Part shown: positions 7,592 to 15,072 of the stretch, in pieces | How positions within the stretch are numbered: position 1 is the stretch's first letter | How the letters are laid out: every line of letters starts with the position of its first letter | DNA from: Janthinobacterium sp. LM6 | Lineage (GTDB): Bacteria; Pseudomonadota; Gammaproteobacteria; Burkholderiales; Burkholderiaceae_D | Length of the DNA stretch: 64,000 nucleotides | Assembly: GCF_002002885.1 (NCBI RefSeq) | Contig: NZ_CP019510.1 | Span: 3,038,001 to 3,102,000, forward strand | Direction: 5' to 3' | Program-made: the position numbers and the translations under genes | Notes under the pieces: generated by a model | What the model was told of the DNA's origin: nothing | Seen by the model: the letters and a program-made list of their open reading frames with translations, nothing else | The model's database searches: none

Positions 7592-8893
7592 GTGAAAACC
7601 ATCAGTTCTCTCATGCGTAGCGAATTTCATTCCCTGCGCGTGCTGACCTTGACGCCTGACTCGGAGGAGGGCGCACGCTGGCTGGGCTCAATGCTGAATG
7701 CCATCGATATTGCCAATGTAAAAAATGTCCGGGCCTTGAGCATGGTGCCCGCGCTCCTGCGCGAAGGGGATATCGACGTGATCGTCGCGGATGTCGCGCA
7801 CGGTGGACTGATGCTCCCCAGTTTGCTGAAGACGCTCGATGCGGCGACTCCGATGCCGCGTTTCCCGCGTATTTTATGGGTGGGGCAGCCACCGCCCGTC
7901 AATCTGCTGCCTGCGCCATGGCCGGCCCTGGCGGAGCAGCCGGCAGTCCGCCGCGTCGGCGGCCTGCCGGTGACGGCCTTGCTGGCGCATGCACGCCTGG
8001 CGCACCGGGCCGGCATCAATGTCGGGATGGTGTATGGTGGCGGCAAGGCCGCATTCACCGAGGCCTTGCGCGATTTGCTGCTGGCGCCGTCGAACAACCG
8101 GCATGCATCGTGCTCCGCCCCCGCCGATGCTCCCACCGAGGTCGATGTGATCGAGGCGTTGACGACAGGAAAGAACCTGCGCGTGATGCTGCAGCCGCAA
8201 TTTGATTTGCGCACGCGGCGCATCATCGGTGCCGAGGCGCTGCTGCGCTGGCGTCATCCCGGCGTGGGCGAAGTGCCGCCATCCGTGCTGATTCCGATGG
8301 TCGACCGCCTTGGCCTGCATCTGCTGCTGTTCAGCTATATCGAAACGCGCGTCATCGACGTGTTGCTTGTGCTCAAGAGCCGCCAGGTGGCGCTGCCCAT
8401 CGCCTTGAATGCCTCGGCCGAAACCGTGTGCACGCCCGGTCTGGCGCAGCGGCTGGCCGAGAAAATGCAGCGGGCGGGCCTGTCGCCGCACTTGCTGAAA
8501 ATTGAACTGACCGGCGATCTGCCGGTCGCCGATGAACTGCTCCTGTCTGCATCGCTCAATACACTGCGGGCAAAAGGCTTCCCCGTTTCGCTCGATGATT
8601 TTGGACAAGGCACATCGACCCTGAATCTCCTGGCAAAAATGTCTTTCGATGAGGTCAAGATCGATGGGGCGTTTGTGCGCGACATGAAAACCAGCGCTTC
8701 CGCCCAGGCCGTGATTGCCGCGACGGTGAGCCTGGCGCGGCTGATGAATCTGAAGGTTGTGGCGGAAGGGATCGAAGAGGCGTCATGTATCGAGGCACTG
8801 GCCTGCCTTGGCTGCCCTACGGGGCAAGGCTATGCATTGGCGCGTCCCATGGAACTGCGCGACTTTTTTGACAGCGTCAGCAACAAGGAGTGA
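7592..8893 (+). CDS. receiver-like/EAL c-di-GMP phosphodiesterase, RocR-like (copy 1)
   Basis: 433 residues, GTG start with AGGA eight bases upstream. Residues about 14-115 look like a degenerate response-regulator receiver: strand LRVLTL, then IDVIVAD with a possible phospho-acceptor Asp67, but without the usual acidic pair and conserved Lys. The EAL domain fills the rest and keeps the catalytic set: E215 in EALLRW, ALNAS, KIEL, LDDFGQG, VKIDGAF, VAEGIEE and GYALARPM. It is predicted to hydrolyse c-di-GMP in the cytoplasm. The receiver-EAL architecture and position beside a NarL-type regulator, BvgS-like kinase and fimbriae recall RocR of Pseudomonas. Confidence 0.85.
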   Translation: MKTISSLMRSEFHSLRVLTLTPDSEEGARWLGSMLNAIDIANVKNVRALSMVPALLREGDIDVIVADVAHGGLMLPSLLKTLDAATPMPRFPRILWVGQPPPVNLLPAPWPALAEQPAVRRVGGLPVTALLAHARLAHRAGINVGMVYGGGKAAFTEALRDLLLAPSNNRHASCSAPADAPTEVDVIEALTTGKNLRVMLQPQFDLRTRRIIGAEALLRWRHPGVGEVPPSVLIPMVDRLGLHLLLFSYIETRVIDVLLVLKSRQVALPIALNASAETVCTPGLAQRLAEKMQRAGLSPHLLKIELTGDLPVADELLLSASLNTLRAKGFPVSLDDFGQGTSTLNLLAKMSFDEVKIDGAFVRDMKTSASAQAVIAATVSLARLMNLKVVAEGIEEASCIEALACLGCPTGQGYALARPMELRDFFDSVSNKE

Positions 8894-8967
8894 AATGGCT
8901 GCAAAGTTAATATAAAGGTAATTTTCTTGATCATTTATCTGTTGCATGGCGAATCGGAGCATTTTTG

Positions 8968-8996
8968 TTGCACAAGGGCACTTATGTTGATAAATA
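8968..8996 (+). promoter_or_regulatory. sigma-70 promoter of the two-component operon
   Basis: TTGCAC (8968-8973), 17-base spacer, TAAATA (8991-8996). It lies 89 bases before the response regulator start in an AT-rich gap. Unlike the other promoters of this island it has a recognisable -35 box and lacks the shared activator element, so regulator and kinase are probably made constitutively. Confidence 0.6.
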
Positions 8997-9056
8997 ACAT
9001 CTTGGATGGCGCTAATGGCGCAAATAGGAGTAATCTCATCAAAGGAAATCCTTCCC

Positions 9057-9116
9057 ATGCAGTGCCTGCTCCTAGCCCCTGCCTATGAAACACTTACGTA
9101 TTGCCTTGCTCGATGA
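9057..9116 (+). CDS. possible 19-residue leader ORF overlapping the response regulator start
   Basis: ATG with a strong AAGGAA at 9042-9047, encoding MQCLLLAPAYETLTYCLAR and a TGA at 9114-9116. The response regulator ATG (9085) lies inside it in another frame and has no Shine-Dalgarno sequence of its own. Translation of this leader could deliver ribosomes to the regulator start. There is no evidence beyond sequence. Confidence 0.3.
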   Translation: MQCLLLAPAYETLTYCLAR

Positions 9117-9753
9117 TCACGCGGTGGTGCGGCATGGCCTCGTCGCCCGCCTTACGGCTGAACCCGATATTGACGTCGTGGGTGCTTACAGTACCAGCCG
9201 CCAACTGATGGCCGGGCTGATCCGGGCCCCGGCAGACGTCCTGTTGCTCGACTATGCGCTGGGTCCGGACGAACTCGATGGCGTCTCGCTGATCCGCGCA
9301 CTACGCGCCAAATTCCCCGATTGCCCGATACTCGTATTGTCCACGCACCATGAGCCGGCCACGGTGGCGCTGGCCTTGCGCGTCGGCGCCCGCGGTTTCG
9401 TCGGCAAGGGCGAGGACATGGCGGAGCTGGTCAAGGCATTGCGCAAGGTGGTGTCCGGCGCCGTGTATCTGAGCGCCGAGATGTCTTACCGGGTGGCGGA
9501 AGCCAGCACCACCTTCGATGCGCGGGAAGGCGATGACGGCGCGGACGCGCTGCTGCTGGGCGCGGCATTGTCGGCGCGCGAGCGCGAGGTGATCCGCTGC
9601 TATCTGGCGGGCATGACGGTGACGGAAATTGCGGAAAAATTCAAGCGCAGCATCAAGACCATCAGCTCGCAAAAGACCACCGCCTTCCGCAAGCTGGGCG
9701 TGACGTCGAACAATGAACTGTTCAAGATCCGGCATAGCATAGGGGACGCATGA
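9085..9753 (+). CDS. NarL/FixJ-type response regulator (BvgA/EvgA/RocA-like)
   Basis: 222 residues. The receiver domain has the acidic pair D10/D11, phospho-acceptor D56 (VLLLDYALG) and K108. The C-terminal LuxR-type helix-turn-helix (about 150-215) contains LSAREREVIRCYLAGMTVTE and SIKTISSQKTTAFRKLGV; the S-Q-K-T-T-A-F-R-K-L-G pattern is typical of the BvgA, EvgA and RocA group. The stop overlaps the kinase start as ATGA, so the two proteins are a cognate pair. It is the best local candidate to bind the shared element found at four promoters here. The start codon lacks a Shine-Dalgarno sequence but sits inside a leader ORF that has one. Confidence 0.93.
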   Translation: MKHLRIALLDDHAVVRHGLVARLTAEPDIDVVGAYSTSRQLMAGLIRAPADVLLLDYALGPDELDGVSLIRALRAKFPDCPILVLSTHHEPATVALALRVGARGFVGKGEDMAELVKALRKVVSGAVYLSAEMSYRVAEASTTFDAREGDDGADALLLGAALSAREREVIRCYLAGMTVTEIAEKFKRSIKTISSQKTTAFRKLGVTSNNELFKIRHSIGDA

Positions 9754-12122
9754 GGCGCTGGCGAGCTGGCTACGCCGCGTTCCTGCTGGCCGCCTGCTGC
9801 ATGGCGGCGCAGGGACAGGATGGGACCTATCCGCTCAGCGCCGCGGAACAAGCCTGGGTGCGCGCGCATCCTGTGCTGAAGCTGGGCATGATGCAGAACC
9901 GTCCACCATTCGAAACCATCCAGCGCGGGGCGATCGGGGTTGGCATCGGCCCGGATTACATGAAAGTCATTGAGCGGCATAGCGGCCTGACCTTTGACAT
10001 AGTGACCTTGGCCGACACGGACAGCGGCTTTGTCCTGTTGCGAGAAAGTAGGGTCGATTGTCTTCCCACGGTGCGCAGTATCGGCACACCGCCCAAGGTG
10101 TCCGGTGTCAGCTACAGCTTGCCTTACCTCTCGACCAAGGCTATCGCCGTCACGCGTGGACAGGTTGGCACCGTTGCCGATGGCATCGTATTCGATGGCA
10201 AGACAGTGGTGCTGCCGGCCGCAGAAGCTGGCCTGTTCGGTCCCTTTCTGCGCCAGCGCTACGACGGCATGCGCATCGTCGTCAGCCCCACCATGCGGCA
10301 GGCGCTGGCGCTGCTGTCGAAGGGCGGCGCCGATGTCGCCATCGGCAGCAAGGCGCAGCTGTTACCGGATTTGATGCGCGAGGAGGGCGTTGACCTGCAT
10401 TTTACGGAACTGCCCGTGGCCATGACGTCCGAAGTGCGCATGGCGCTGCGCGACAGCGACCCCATGCTGGTATCGATCGTGAACAAGTCGCTGGCCGCGA
10501 TGACCCCGGCCCAAATCAGGCTGGTACGTCAGGATTGGCTGGGGGGAGAGGCCGGTAGTCACTCGAACATGCTGTTCGCGGTGGACCACTTTGGCGAGCA
10601 TGTGGGCCTGGCTGCCGCTTTGCTGCTGATCCTGGCGGGCCTGGCGTATCAGGCCTACAGCGCGCACCGGCGGGCCTTGCGCAACGAACGCCGGGCGGCC
10701 ATGTTCCTGGCCGTGATGAGCCATGAAATCCGCTCGCCCATGAATGCCGTGCTGGCCGCGGTGGAGTTGCTGCGCTCCACGCCCATGAATGCGGAGCAGC
10801 GTCACTTTGTCGACCTGGCCAGCAACGGCGGGAATATCCTGCTGCGTTTGCTTGACGACGTGCTCGACGTCTCCAAGCTGGAGGCGGGACAGCTCACGCT
10901 CAGCCTTGATCCGGTAGATGTCGCAGCTTTGGCCAGCGATGTGGCGGCCTTGCAGCAGCTGCGGGCGCGCGAGAAGGGCATTACGCTCGATGTGACGGCG
11001 CACCAGACCGTGCCGCGGCTGATGCTGGACGAGGCCAGGCTGCTGCAGGTGCTGCACAATCTGGTGTCGAACGCCATCAAATTTACGGCGGCAGGCGGCG
11101 TCGAGATACAGATCGCCATGCTGGATGAGGGAACGGAGCAGGCGCGGCTGGAAATTGCCGTTGCCGATACGGGCATCGGCATCGGCACCGCCATGCAGGC
11201 AACACTGTTCCGGCCGTATGTGCAGGTGGAGGGCACCTACAAGCGCTCGGGCGGTACCGGCTTGGGCCTGGTCATTTGCCGCGAACTGGTGAATCTGATG
11301 CATGGCACGATCACCATCGACAGCGAGATGGGCAGGGGCACGCGCATGGTGATTTCCTTGCCTGTGGCGTTGGCGACCGGGTCGCCTCCGGCGGTGGATG
11401 TAGCTGTTGCCCGGCCCGGTCCGGCGGGCGGCATGGCGGCGCAGCGCCTCTCCATTCTGGTGGTCGAGGATGTGCCGGCCAACCAGGCCGTGTTGCGGGC
11501 CCAGCTTGCCAGCCTCGGCTGCGATGCGGATATTGCCGAGAATGGCGCCAGCGCATTGGCTTGCTTCAGCCTGCGCGAATATGACCTGGTACTGATGGAT
11601 TGCGACTTGCCTGACATCGACGGCTACAGCCTGACGGTTGAGTGGCGCAGGCGTGAAGCGGACCTGGAACAGGCGCGCTGCCCGGTGATCGCGATTTCCG
11701 CCTCGACGGGAACGGATCATGCCGAACGCTGCTTCGAGGCTGGCATGGATGGCATATTGAGCAAGCCGATCCGATTGGCGAAACTGCAGGATATCGTCGA
11801 ACTGTGGTGCGACGTGACGCTGGTGCTGCAAGCGCCGCCGATGGAGTCCCTGGCGGTATTTGATATGCCGCAAGTGCGCGCCGCGTTCGCCGACGATATG
11901 GATGAGTTGCTGCAGGCCATGGCCATGCATGAACATGATACCGCCTTGCGCGCCGCGCACCGCCTGCATGGCGCGGCCCTGGCCATGCAATGGGCAGAGA
12001 TGGCGCAGCCGGCGGGGAAGCTGGAAAGCCTGTTGCGCAGCGTGGCGGAGCCGACCGATGCGTGTTGCAGTCAGCCCCTGCAGGAAGTCGTGGCAGCCTG
12101 GCGTACCCGTGACCAGCATTGA
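9750..12122 (+). CDS. BvgS/EvgS-like hybrid sensor histidine kinase
   Basis: 790 residues, inner membrane. Order: signal sequence (1-23), one periplasmic solute-binding-type (Venus flytrap) domain about 33-265, transmembrane helix about 280-302, HisKA with H325 (MSHEIRSP), HATPase with LVSNAIKFT, ADTGIGIG and GTGLGLVI, receiver domain about 565-690 with D617 (VLMDCDLPD), and a C-terminal Hpt domain with H737 (AAHRLHGAAL). This is the full phosphorelay set of BvgS/EvgS, but with one flytrap domain instead of two. The signal is probably a small molecule in the periplasm. It is translationally coupled to the response regulator before it; the MFS gene follows 20 bases later. Confidence 0.92.
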   Translation: MRRWRAGYAAFLLAACCMAAQGQDGTYPLSAAEQAWVRAHPVLKLGMMQNRPPFETIQRGAIGVGIGPDYMKVIERHSGLTFDIVTLADTDSGFVLLRESRVDCLPTVRSIGTPPKVSGVSYSLPYLSTKAIAVTRGQVGTVADGIVFDGKTVVLPAAEAGLFGPFLRQRYDGMRIVVSPTMRQALALLSKGGADVAIGSKAQLLPDLMREEGVDLHFTELPVAMTSEVRMALRDSDPMLVSIVNKSLAAMTPAQIRLVRQDWLGGEAGSHSNMLFAVDHFGEHVGLAAALLLILAGLAYQAYSAHRRALRNERRAAMFLAVMSHEIRSPMNAVLAAVELLRSTPMNAEQRHFVDLASNGGNILLRLLDDVLDVSKLEAGQLTLSLDPVDVAALASDVAALQQLRAREKGITLDVTAHQTVPRLMLDEARLLQVLHNLVSNAIKFTAAGGVEIQIAMLDEGTEQARLEIAVADTGIGIGTAMQATLFRPYVQVEGTYKRSGGTGLGLVICRELVNLMHGTITIDSEMGRGTRMVISLPVALATGSPPAVDVAVARPGPAGGMAAQRLSILVVEDVPANQAVLRAQLASLGCDADIAENGASALACFSLREYDLVLMDCDLPDIDGYSLTVEWRRREADLEQARCPVIAISASTGTDHAERCFEAGMDGILSKPIRLAKLQDIVELWCDVTLVLQAPPMESLAVFDMPQVRAAFADDMDELLQAMAMHEHDTALRAAHRLHGAALAMQWAEMAQPAGKLESLLRSVAEPTDACCSQPLQEVVAAWRTRDQH

Positions 12123-12142
12123 TTTCAATCGAAAGGAGCATC

Positions 12143-13387
12143 ATGTCGCGAGGTATCAGCAAGAATAAGAAAGAGGCAATGGGGATGCTGGCGTTGATGT
12201 TGCCGACCACCTTGCTGTTCCTGATGCTGTCCGGCATGGATCCGACGACATTGCCGTCGGCATCCCGGCCCTTGCCATTCGGCTTGCCTGCGACGCTCGG
12301 CAATTTGCCGATAGCCGCCGCGATCCTTTACATCAGCATGGGGTTGACGGGGCTGGTGCTGGCACTTCTGCCGGCAACCCTGTCGCGCAAGAAAACCTTG
12401 CTGTCCGGATTCCTGCTGCTGGCGCTGGCGGCGTTCATGGGCCTGTTTTCCCGTTCGCCATTTGAGCTGTGCTGCTGGAGCTTGCTGGGCGGCATCGGAT
12501 GTACGATGAATATCTGTGCCTGGATCAGTATCGGGGTCACATATTTTCCGCGCCATTGCGCGCTGGTGGTGGGGCTCATGAATTGCCTTGCCGTGGCCAG
12601 TAGCATCGTCGCCGCCAAACTCAGTGCCATTCAGCATGCCTTCAATGAACAGGGGAAATTGCCCCTGTTACCGGCCATGGCCGGCATGCTCATCCTGATT
12701 CTTCTGTATATCCTGATCTGGCATTTTTTTCAGCAAATCAGCGCCGCCGGCGAGCGGCGGTTCATCCGTCCTGAAGCCAGAAGTCCGGTGGGGTCGGTCT
12801 GGTCACGCGGCCCGCTGCTGCTGTTTTTGACCGCCTTCTGCATGCCATTAAGTACTGCCAACTTTGGCTACCTTTACAGCACCTACCTGCGCGAGATACT
12901 GGAATTGCCCATCAAGACGGCGCAGATGGCGATGGGCATTGCCGGGATTTCAACCTTGCTGTCGCCGCTGGCCGGGTGGCTGGGGGACCGTTATGGCGCC
13001 ATGAAAACGCTGTTGCTGACGCTGCCCGTCACGGCGGCTGTCGGCGGCCTGATATTTTTGGGATGGCGTATGCCCTTGAGTGTCCTCATTTTCCAGGTGT
13101 TTCTGATGGGACTGGGCCTGACTGCGGTGTTCTATGTCAATATGCTGGCGGCCCTGATTCAATCGGTGGCGCCCATGCAGAACATGCGGGCTGCGGGTTT
13201 ATTCTACTGCGCGTTCAACCTGGGCATTCCTGTCACGGGTGTCCTTTTTGCCTACCTGAGAGAGATGCTTGGGTGGACGGCGTTGGTTTTGGTGCAACTT
13301 GTCTTCCCCCTGGTGCTGGCGACCGTTCTCGTCTGGCTGGCGCAGAGAATACTGACGCCGGCCGACAAGGCTGTGCTTCCGGGCTGA
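12143..13387 (+). CDS. MFS transporter in the two-component operon
   Basis: 414 residues, about 12 membrane helices with a charged central loop (residues about 205-222). The start is the ATG preceded by GAAAGGAG. An internal AGWLGDRYGAMKTLL matches the inter-helix 8-9 form of the MFS motif (G-D-R-x-G). It lies 20 bases after the sensor kinase stop and is probably co-transcribed with it. It may carry the compound the kinase senses, but the substrate cannot be inferred. The gene ends 304 bases before the fimbrin gene. Confidence 0.8.
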   Translation: MSRGISKNKKEAMGMLALMLPTTLLFLMLSGMDPTTLPSASRPLPFGLPATLGNLPIAAAILYISMGLTGLVLALLPATLSRKKTLLSGFLLLALAAFMGLFSRSPFELCCWSLLGGIGCTMNICAWISIGVTYFPRHCALVVGLMNCLAVASSIVAAKLSAIQHAFNEQGKLPLLPAMAGMLILILLYILIWHFFQQISAAGERRFIRPEARSPVGSVWSRGPLLLFLTAFCMPLSTANFGYLYSTYLREILELPIKTAQMAMGIAGISTLLSPLAGWLGDRYGAMKTLLLTLPVTAAVGGLIFLGWRMPLSVLIFQVFLMGLGLTAVFYVNMLAALIQSVAPMQNMRAAGLFYCAFNLGIPVTGVLFAYLREMLGWTALVLVQLVFPLVLATVLVWLAQRILTPADKAVLPG

Positions 13388-13571
13388 TCGGCCAGCAGCC
13401 ATTCGTACCACCTGCAAGCGCCGCCCTGCAGGCGTTCCCTACCGCTTTCATCCCCGCACTGTCTCCCCATTCGCTCCAGTCACGCGGCAACGCCAGATCG
13501 CCAGGCAGCTTGCCTCCTGCGCATGTCGTCGCCGAGGCGCATACAAGTGCCGCCTGTCCGGCGGGGCGGAT

Positions 13572-13617
13572 TTTTAAGACCATTCTCATATCGACAAGTA
13601 TCGCGGCTCTGTACAGT
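13572..13617 (+). promoter_or_regulatory. shared activator element (site B) and -10 box of the fimbrial operon
   Basis: TTTTAAGACCATTCTCAT (13572-13589) followed after 23 bases by TACAGT (13612-13617). It matches the elements at 7028, 23976 and 29093 in sequence and spacing. Transcription would start near 13624, leaving a 68-base leader before the fimbrin start at 13692. The rest of the gap 13388-13571 shows no supported gene. Confidence 0.7.
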
Positions 13618-13691
13618 ACGAATCTGCTTCAACAGCCGCGTACCTACATTAACTGGTGCGCATTTATATTTATCCTTCAGGAGTAGTCTCA

Positions 13692-14222
13692 ATGAATTTC
13701 CACGCCCGTATTCTCGCCGTTCTGCTGGCCGCCGCCGCAACCCAATCCGCTTTCGCTGGCGATGGCACCATCACCTTCAATGGTGAGTTGGTGGATTCGA
13801 CTTGCGTCGTCGCAGTCAATGGTGCCACTTCGGTTGTCGTCTTGCCGAAGTTGTCAGCCGCCATGCTGAAAACGGCCAAGAACGTTGCCGGGCAGACCGG
13901 TTTCAATATTCATCTGACTGCTTGCACGGGTGCCACGACCACGGCCGCCGCGTATTTTGAAACGGGCCCTGGCGTTGATCCGCTGACCTTCAACTTAAAA
14001 AGCACCGGCACCGCCAAGTTTGTTCAGCTGCAATTGATCGACGCCCAAAATGGCAAGGCGATCAGAGCTGGCGACGTGACCCAGAGCGACACCACCAGCC
14101 GCGTTACCAAAGTCGCCAACGGCGAGACCATTCTGCCGTATGCCGTGCAATACGTAGCGACTGGTGAAGCCACTGGCGGCACCGTGGCCGGTACCGTGAC
14201 GTATTCGATTAACTATCAGTAA
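13692..14222 (+). CDS. major fimbrial subunit (type 1/PapA-like fimbrin)
   Basis: 176 residues: a Sec signal peptide (cut after AFA near residue 23), then a pilin Ig-like domain beginning GDGTITFNGELVDSTC. The two cysteines (in STC and TACTG) form the conserved disulphide, and the C-terminus TVTYSINYQ is the beta strand with penultimate aromatic residue recognised by the chaperone. AGGAG lies eight bases before the ATG. It is the first gene of the operon and is separated from the chaperone gene by a strong hairpin, consistent with the excess fimbrin needed for a rod. Confidence 0.92.
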   Translation: MNFHARILAVLLAAAATQSAFAGDGTITFNGELVDSTCVVAVNGATSVVVLPKLSAAMLKTAKNVAGQTGFNIHLTACTGATTTAAAYFETGPGVDPLTFNLKSTGTAKFVQLQLIDAQNGKAIRAGDVTQSDTTSRVTKVANGETILPYAVQYVATGEATGGTVAGTVTYSINYQ

Positions 14223-14234
14223 CTAAATCGTCTA

Positions 14235-14273
14235 GCAAGAGCATCCTGACCTGGAAGGTTGGGATGCTCTTGC
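14235..14273 (+). other. intercistronic hairpin between fimbrin and chaperone genes
   Basis: Perfect 12-base inverted repeat GCAAGAGCATCC (14235-14246) / GGATGCTCTTGC (14262-14273) with a 15-base loop and no T run. It is better read as an mRNA-stabilising, processing or partial termination element than as a full terminator, as the chaperone and usher genes downstream lack another clear promoter. Confidence 0.75.
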
Positions 14274-14296
14274 GGCAACTATCGGGGAATCCGCGC

Positions 14297-15061
14297 ATGT
14301 TTCGTCACTCTTCACTGCAACGTCCGTTGTTATTCAGCCTGGCCTTGCTGATTTGTACTTCCTCCATGGCCAGTGTGGTGATTACCGGCACGCGTCAGAT
14401 ATATCCAGCCAAGCAGAAAGAAATCACCGTCAAGCTCAATAACGACGGTGGCCAGCCGGCATTGGTGCAAGCCTGGGTCGATAGCGGCGACGGCGCCTCG
14501 ACACCGTCCACGGCCAAGGCGCCATTCGTGCTGACACCGCCGCTGGCGCGCATCGATCCGGGCAAGGGGCAGAGCCTGCGCATGATGTTTTCCGGTGCCG
14601 CCTTGCCATCGGATAAGGAATCCGTGTTCTGGCTGAATGTGCTGGAAATTCCTCCCAAAGCGCAGGAGAGCGATGATAATACCCTGCAAATGGCGTTCCG
14701 TTCGCGCATCAAGGTTTTTTATCGCCATGAAGGCTTGCCCGGCTCTCCTGATGAAGCCATCGGACAAGTGCAATGGCGGATCGTTTCCGCCAGTACGGGG
14801 CAGGGTTACGCCCTGGAAGCCCATAATCCATCCGCCTTTCACGTCTCCCTGGTAGCGCTGACCCTGGTGTCAGGCGCCGAGCGCAATAACAGTGAAGACG
14901 GCATGGTCGCGCCTGGCGAAACGAAACAATTCGCTCTGCCGACCTTGAAAGCCTTGCCGGCCGCCGGCGCGCAAGTGGAGTTTAGCGCGATCAATGATTA
15001 CGGTGCCCAGGTACCGACCCGCCGTGCCCTGTCTGCCGCCCACGCCAGGCTTGCGCCTTGA
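14297..15061 (+). CDS. periplasmic fimbrial chaperone (PapD/FimC family)
   Basis: 254 residues with a signal peptide ending near SSMAS (residue 25-27). The mature protein has the two Ig-like domains of the family: TRQIYPAKQKEITVKLNNDG at the start, the FFWLNVLEIPP-type stretch (here SVFWLNVLEIPP) and FRSRIKVFYR at the domain junction. The start is placed downstream of the hairpin at the ATG preceded by GGGGAA; an earlier in-frame ATG at 14264 lies within the hairpin stem. It caps and delivers fimbrial subunits to the usher. Confidence 0.92.
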   Translation: MFRHSSLQRPLLFSLALLICTSSMASVVITGTRQIYPAKQKEITVKLNNDGGQPALVQAWVDSGDGASTPSTAKAPFVLTPPLARIDPGKGQSLRMMFSGAALPSDKESVFWLNVLEIPPKAQESDDNTLQMAFRSRIKVFYRHEGLPGSPDEAIGQVQWRIVSASTGQGYALEAHNPSAFHVSLVALTLVSGAERNNSEDGMVAPGETKQFALPTLKALPAAGAQVEFSAINDYGAQVPTRRALSAAHARLAP

Positions 15062-15072
15062 GCCGCCCCATC

